From Cryptomeria japonica (lineage: Eukaryota; Streptophyta; Pinopsida; Cupressales; Cupressaceae), in contig NC_081408.1 of the NCBI RefSeq assembly GCF_030272615.1, positions 62,430,614 to 62,494,613 of the forward strand: a DNA stretch of 64,000 bases, in the 5' to 3' direction. The notes under the pieces were generated by a model that did no database searches, was not told the DNA's origin, and worked only from the letters and a program-made list of their open reading frames with translations. The translations under genes were made by a program, and so were the position numbers. Shown here piece by piece: positions 58,668 to 64,000 of this stretch; the first letter of the stretch is position 1; each line of letters opens with the position of its first letter.

Positions 58668-59631
58668 TGTTGGAATCAAGAGAACACTGAGAGGGGGGGG
58701 TGAATTAGTGTTCAACAGCTTTAACTTTAATAACCTATTTTTTCAACCACTTAATTCAAATGAAGAAAAACAAAGTGCAGAACCACAAAGTCAAGATCAA
58801 CAACACTATAACACCAATATTTTTACATGGAAACCTGGTTAAGGGAAAAACCATGGTGGGATTCAAACCCACAATATTAATATACTTTATTATAAGTATA
58901 AAAAATATTACAAAAGGAGAATGCACATATATTTAGGCACACTTCCTAGAGCTCACTACTCAAAGTTTACAACAAGGGTTAGAACTCGAAAGGCTCACTA
59001 CCTTACAAAATGATTATAAGAGATACAAGAGAGTTTGAAATTTTTAATAGCATCAACAAATGCTTGAGTATAGTTATGGTTAAGCATAAAATATATGATC
59101 ACACTCTACTCTGCTACTATTCTCTATTCTGATATTCTGCAACATATAGGAGCACCAATCTTCACCTTGTGCATGATAAAATGCACACAATAAATCATTC
59201 ACATAACACACACAAGAATCAATATAAAAAATAATCAAATAAACCTATCTTATATATCTGCATCTCAAATTTAGGTCACCACCATGTCGGCCCAACAACT
59301 GCATAACATGCAACATGAAACGTGTTACCCAAGTCGGGTCAATCCGATCCAGAAATAACTAGGTTAACCAAAAGAAAATATCCATACACTTTCCATATGT
59401 CCACTTAACTACCTCAAAAATACAAACAACTACCAAAATAACTTTGCATGATCCGCACACAAAATCTTCACATGTTACCACTAATGAACACTGTTCTACA
59501 ATAAAACTGTCCATTGGATATTCCAACTTACTCAATACTTAATATCGAAGGCCATAAACTTGGAATAATGCTTATCACATGACCACAATGCTTCTCCAAG
59601 ATCAGCAACACAAATGAATCCAAATAGATGG
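58668..59631 (-). repeat. Element F 5' LTR, inner part
   Basis: Starts TGTTGGAATC on the plus strand, with the C-rich block (minus AATTCACCCCCCCCTCTCAG) and the GGAAACCTGGTTAAGGG...CCATGGTGGGA block. It is cut at about 59631 by Copia H. About 170 bp more of LTR, present at 53060-53229, should lie beyond H. Confidence 0.75.
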
Positions 59632-60809
59632 TGTACTACTAGATATTGTTTCTTCTTTGATATGTTGTTGTCATTGATGTGAACATATTCCTATGTTTTG
59701 GTGATCCATTGTGCTTCGGTATGATCCAATCCTGCATTGCAAATTTGGGAGAATGTTTGGTATGTTCATGTGTATCTTCAATTCATATGGTTCATGATTT
59801 GATGCTTCGCAAGTTATCTTTTTGGTCTGAGTTGTTGTTGTTAAGTGTTCTTAAGTGTTCGTGTATTGATCGATGAAGATTTGAATAAGTGGTGTTGGTG
59901 CACCCATTATGGATGGTTCTAACATGCTTGATGGTGTTTCCTAATTGTGTCCTATTTGTTTTGGTGGTCCATATTGATCATTGTGTGCGTTATTGAATAT
60001 TTTATGGGTCTGGTGATATTCTTCGTGTTATGTTGTATTTGCGGTGGTGTAGCGTGTTGCGGATGATCGTGCCATGCTTCTTGGTAGTGTGGCATGTTTG
60101 AGGATTTGATTTGGGTCCATGTTATGTCATCTATGGAATTGAATTGGTTTGATGGTTTATTTATGTATCATGTGATGTAATTTTGTAATTAGGTGTTAAG
60201 GGTTTAGTTGACCTTGTAGTCAAGGTTGATGATTTGTATAGATAGGTGTTATATTAATGTAATTTGGGCATGAATGGTTGTGTCTACATTATCAGAGAGT
60301 GGTGTATGTATGAATAAGAGAATTCATCTCTCAGTGTAGTGTATTGAGTAGAGGGTGTTGCAGAGTAGAAAAATGAGCTTAACCAGAACTGTCATCAGGC
60401 ATAAGGAGATGCTATTCTTTTAGTTCATCTTAACCAGATTGTATTTCGAATGTTATTGTAAGGTAGTGAACCTTCCCTCAGGGTTGTAGCCCTTCGAGAT
60501 TATATTTTCAGTAGTGACCTCTATGAATTATCCCTAAATGCATGTGCATTCCCTATTATAATAATTACACATACTACTATAGAGTAACATCTTATTGTGA
60601 GTAGGTTCCCACAATGGTTTTTACCTTAACTGGATTTTCAACGTCAAAATCTAAGTGTACTGGGTTTTTGTTGTGTTCATTTCTATTCTTATTGTTGCTG
60701 ATCAGATCTAATATTATGCTTAAATTGTTTAATCTAGTGAAAACTGATTCACCCTCCCCACCCCCCCCCCCCCCCCCCTCTCAGTTTTCCTTCATTGTTG
60801 TTGTGAACA
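59632..60809 (+). repeat. Copia H 5' LTR
   Basis: About 1178 bp, TGTACTACTAG...TTGTTGTGAACA. The 5' boundary is inferred from TG and from where homology to F's LTR ends. It carries the shared block (AGGTTCCCACAATGGTTTTT) and a C-rich end containing a run of 18 C (60761-60778). Confidence 0.7.
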
Positions 60810-60811
60810 AT

Positions 60812-60823
60812 TGGTATTAGAGC
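60812..60823 (+). promoter_or_regulatory. Copia H primer binding site
   Basis: TGGTATTAGAGC, one mismatch from the iMet site, two bases after the LTR. Confidence 0.82.
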
Positions 60824-60865
60824 TAGATCCTCAGGAAGAAGATTGACCACTTGAGGAGATTTGGG

Positions 60866-60997
60866 ATGGAAACCTATGTTTTCAAGAAAGAGATTTTGAG
60901 ATTTGATGGAAAAAATTATACTATATGGATGGACCAGATGGAGTGTCATTTGAAATGTCTTGGAGATGATTATTGGAACATTACAATGGATACCTGG
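60866..60997 (+). pseudogene. Copia H gag, N-terminus only
   Basis: ATG at 60866 opens METYVFKKEILRFDGKNYT and WMDQMECHLKCLGDDYW, a typical start of Copia gag (the F-DG-NY-W-M pattern). The frame is open to 60997, where Gypsy K is inserted. The remainder of H lies right of the window. Confidence 0.8.
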
Positions 60998-63155
60998 TGT
61001 AGGAGCACCTAGTTGAGCAAAACTCTCCTTTTTGAGTAATTGATGATTTCATGTTTGTAAGGTCTTGTGAAAGGATTTTAATGTTGTTTTAGGTTGTTGT
61101 GTGTCTTTTCTAGTGGTTTCGATCTCATTTTGGGATCAAGAGGTCAAGTTTTGCCTTTCAGGGTTTGAGTTGACAATTTTGGTAAAAATGTGCAAAATTG
61201 CCAAAAAGGTCTTCTAATGCTTTCCAAAGCATTGAAACATGTTTGATAAGTGTTTTTAAGAATTTCTAAGGTGTTTAGATGATTTTATGAGGTTAGGTTG
61301 TCAAAAATGTCTTTTGGAGCAAGAAATGTTGTCATTTGGGCTTGTAAAACTATCAAAGTTGTCAGTTTTTTTACTTTTCTTGCAAAATGAAGTTCTGGAA
61401 GCCTCATGTCCATACTAGGGCTTTATAAAAAAATATAAATACTATAAAATTCCTCCCTTTTCCTTGTAAAGGGTTGGTGATTGTATGAGCAAGAGATTCC
61501 TAATAGAAATCATGAATTTTTGGCTTTTATCACTGTTTTTTCCTTCCTTGGAGTAACAGTCCGTACTGTAACTTTTCAGTCCATACTGTACCTGTGGGAA
61601 GTGTGCATAATATTTGTATAATTTTCTCTAAGTGATTGTTGTTCTGGTTTCCTTTGGCAATTTGATTGTACAAAATTATTTTCACTTTTGTGTGCTCATT
61701 GCCCTATTAAGGGTTTGGAGTGGGAAAATGCCACAACTTGACTAATCCAGGTCTGGGATCCCACAAAATGGATTTAGTCAAGTTGGTACTCATGTATATA
61801 GTGTACATATACTTTACTTTATGCCAAAATTGTGTTTGGAAGAAGGATTTGAGTGAATACTAGGCAAGTATTGATTACTCGGCTAGTAGCATGATCAAAA
61901 ACTCAAAATTTGCATCCAAAAGAAATTTGGAGTGAACAAATGTATGAGGCAGAGGTCTGGACATATGGCCAAGGGTGTTGATAATCATCTTGGTTTGTTA
62001 TAGCAGCTTGTTCTTACTAAATATTCTCTGTTTGTAAGCAAAACATTGAGTTCACTATTTTTTGTGAATTGTGTTTGTCAAAATGCTCAAGGAATGCTTC
62101 AAAAGCATAATCCAAGCCTTATAACTAAGAAGGATGTGTAATAGGAAAGTTAATTAGTGTCTTGCATACCTTATTGAGGTATATTTCCAATTCCACTTCC
62201 TTGGCATGTAGGTCCAAAGGTGTAGCAGTTGTTGACTGGTAAAAGGGTAGCATTTTGATAGTGACAGTGGCAATTTCATCACTTTTCTCAGTTGATTGCC
62301 AAGTATTTGGCATAATGCTTGACCATAAAAGGTAGGGGAAGCTTTAATTTGTTTTGGTAGAGGTCTCCTAGTAGTGTGGGAGTTTTAATCAAGTTTGGTA
62401 GAGAGAAACTATGGTGGAAGCACCCAAACCCTCACTAAACCCTATGTTTAAGCCTAAATTTGTGGACAGTCACTAAACCAAGTTGAGAGAGCCTAAAACT
62501 ACAAAAATATTTTTTCTAATACCTATTCCACACTATCCAAAATATTTCCCATGGTCAAGAAGCCCATCGTTGGGCAAGGTGAGAAAAATTTGGCCAATTA
62601 GGCCTCCACGAGCTAGTAGCCCTTTTGACTGCATAACACACACTTTACAAGAACCCAATTGCAAGGAGAAATTTGGGACTCATGGAACTTTGTGAGATCA
62701 TCCTAAAATATTGAAACAAGTGACATACATGACCTTGGATAGTGTGTATTCCCTTTTTGTAGTTTTGTCTTTTGGTTGGTGTATTGAGTAAGCTAAGGGC
62801 TATGAGCCTTAAACTAAGTTGGTTGTCAAATTTGAATAAAACCTTGCTGCCCCTACATGACCATGTTGGAATTGCCTAAAGCACATTGAAAACAACAAGT
62901 TGAATCTCAAGAGAACCAAGGATTGAGAAAAGTGTAGATGGGAGAGGTGAGGAGTTGAAGTAAGTTTGAGCATGGGTGTGAGCTTTCACAAAAAAGGGAG
63001 GTTGTTGGTGAAGACTTGTAGAGAGGCCTGACTATTGAAACTAAACTTGATATTGGAAAACATAAGGAGCACACATAAACAATACTTTTGTTTCCTATTG
63101 TAACTTCTTGACCAAAATTGGCCTTTTGAGCACTTACCTAACAATCTCTCTATCA
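60998..63155 (+). repeat. Gypsy K 5' LTR
   Basis: About 2.15 kb, non-coding and AT-rich. TATATAGTGTACATATAC at about 61795-61812 is a possible core promoter. No second LTR is in the window to confirm the limits. Confidence 0.7.
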
Positions 63156-63158
63156 TAG

Positions 63159-63170
63159 TGGTATCAGAGC
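63159..63170 (+). promoter_or_regulatory. Gypsy K primer binding site (tRNA-iMet)
   Basis: Exact TGGTATCAGAGC, followed by CAA. Confidence 0.9.
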
Positions 63171-63208
63171 CAACAAAAGATTCAGGAGGAAAGGAACGTT
63201 AGGAAAAC

Positions 63209-64000
63209 ATGTTGACTAATGCTAAGTTAGCCAAGAAGGTTGGAGACTAAGAAGAGGAAAATAGGGCACTCAAGGAAAGATTGGATCAACTAGCAATGAA
63301 ACTAACTGCAGTAGAAGTCAAAACTAAAGAAGTCTATGATAAGGTTGGAGAACAGGGTAAAATGGTGGCCATAGAAGATGAGGTTCCCATACCTGACCCT
63401 GTTATTGAGCAAGAACCATCCTTGAAAGCCTTGAGAGCTATGAGTGGTAAAACCTTAGAAGGAGTGGCCCTTTTTAGTGGAAAGATGGATCCAGATGCTC
63501 TTATAGAGTGGATTGAAGGTCTAGAAAACCATTTTGAATGTGATGGAATAACTGAAGCACAAAAGGTTAAGGTAGCAAAATCAAGGTTGAGGGGGGCAAA
63601 CTTAACCTGGTGGAAGTTCATCCAAGAGGAAAGGGTGAAAGAAGGTAAGCAACCAATAGCCACCTGGAAAGCAATGGTAGCCAAAATAAAAGAAACCTAC
63701 CTTCCTTAAGACTATGAAATACATCTTCACAAGAAAAGACAAAATTTGAGACAAAATACCTAGATGTCAGTAGATACACTAAGGAGTTTCAAAAATTGTG
63801 CATGAGATCCAGAGTAGAAGAGGATGAGAGCATAAAAGTGGCAAGGTACTTGAATGGGTTGAGGTGGAACACCCAAGAAGAGATGAGCTTGTTATGCCCA
63901 CAAATAGTACACAAGTGTTATCAATTGGCACTTAAGGTGGAAGAGAAAAGTAGGAGAAAGAAAGAACAAAACAATAGAGGAAGAGGTAGGGGAAGAGATG
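63209..64000 (+). pseudogene. Gypsy K gag, N-terminal part
   Basis: The first ATG after the PBS (63209, MLTNAKLAKKVGD) is followed by an in-frame TAA at 63248-63250. The frame then runs on through a short coiled coil (ENRALKERLDQLAMK) into the capsid domain: GVALFSGKMDPDALIEWIEG, LRGANLTWWKF, WKAMVAKIKETYLP. A TAA replaces a codon at 63707, and a one-base shift occurs near 63755. After it the frame continues with DVSRYTKEFQKLCMRSRVEE, VARYLNGLRW and a Lys/Arg-rich end (NNRGRGRGR). This is a Ty3/Gypsy-type retrotransposon gag domain. The copy is broken in at least three places. Confidence 0.85.

Larger units (their letters stand above)
60998..64000 (+). mobile_element. Gypsy K, 5' part (runs off window)
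   Basis: A 5' LTR from TGTAGGAGCACC (60998) to about 63143-63155, an iMet PBS at 63159-63170, then Gypsy gag. Inserted in the gag of Copia H; the left flank CCTGG (60993-60997) is the expected TSD. The exact LTR end is uncertain (CCTAACA at 63137-63143 or CTATCA at 63150-63155). Confidence 0.8.

Overview
This 64 kb window is plant nuclear DNA made almost entirely of nested LTR retrotransposons. Ty1/Copia gag-pol remnants, a Ty3/Gypsy chromovirus with a chromodomain, tRNA-iMet primer sites (TGGTATCAGAGC), AT-rich sequence and a plant mobile domain (PMD) gene all point to a large-genome seed plant. A gymnosperm is plausible, but that is inference. I found no intact host gene, rRNA, tRNA or CRISPR array. 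Every coding region is an ageing transposon gene with stops and frameshifts, many fitting C-to-T decay.

The layout resolves by target-site duplications (TSDs), TG...CA ends, primer sites (PBS) and polypurine tracts (PPT). The names A-H, S, K and 'T' are mine. The left stack has Copia D (+) as outer host; its RNase H lies at 21119-21383 and 50739-50821 and its 3' LTR at 51230-52469. Copia B (-) sits in D and ends at 21118. Copia C (+, same family as B) sits in B's 5' LTR at 13568-20354 (TSD TACTG). A T element, copy 2 (+), sits in B's reverse transcriptase and ends at 10604. Element A (-) sits in T copy 2 and ends at 9531. T copy 1 (-) sits in A's gag at 650-7151 (TSD ACCGG/ACTGG). Several of these run off the left edge.

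The middle stack is chromovirus G (-), spanning 21384-50738 with a perfect TSD (TATTT), also inserted in D's RNase H. G has 4.3 kb LTRs. Its 5' LTR took three later insertions: non-autonomous element S (32063-35356, TSD CTTTT), a 4.9 kb probable solo LTR (36899-41763, TSD GAGTA) and Copia E (42693-50410, TSD ATATA).

The right stack is element F (-, about 52.5-59.6 kb), whose 5' LTR is interrupted by Copia H (+, from about 59632). H's gag is interrupted by Gypsy K (+, from 60998), which runs off the right edge.

Two element types deserve attention. A and F carry a gag with four CCHC zinc knuckles followed by a separate large unknown ORF2 where a pol would be expected. The T elements have 0.79 kb LTRs rich in hairpins, no recognisable gag-pol, and an antisense, apparently intron-containing PMD gene.
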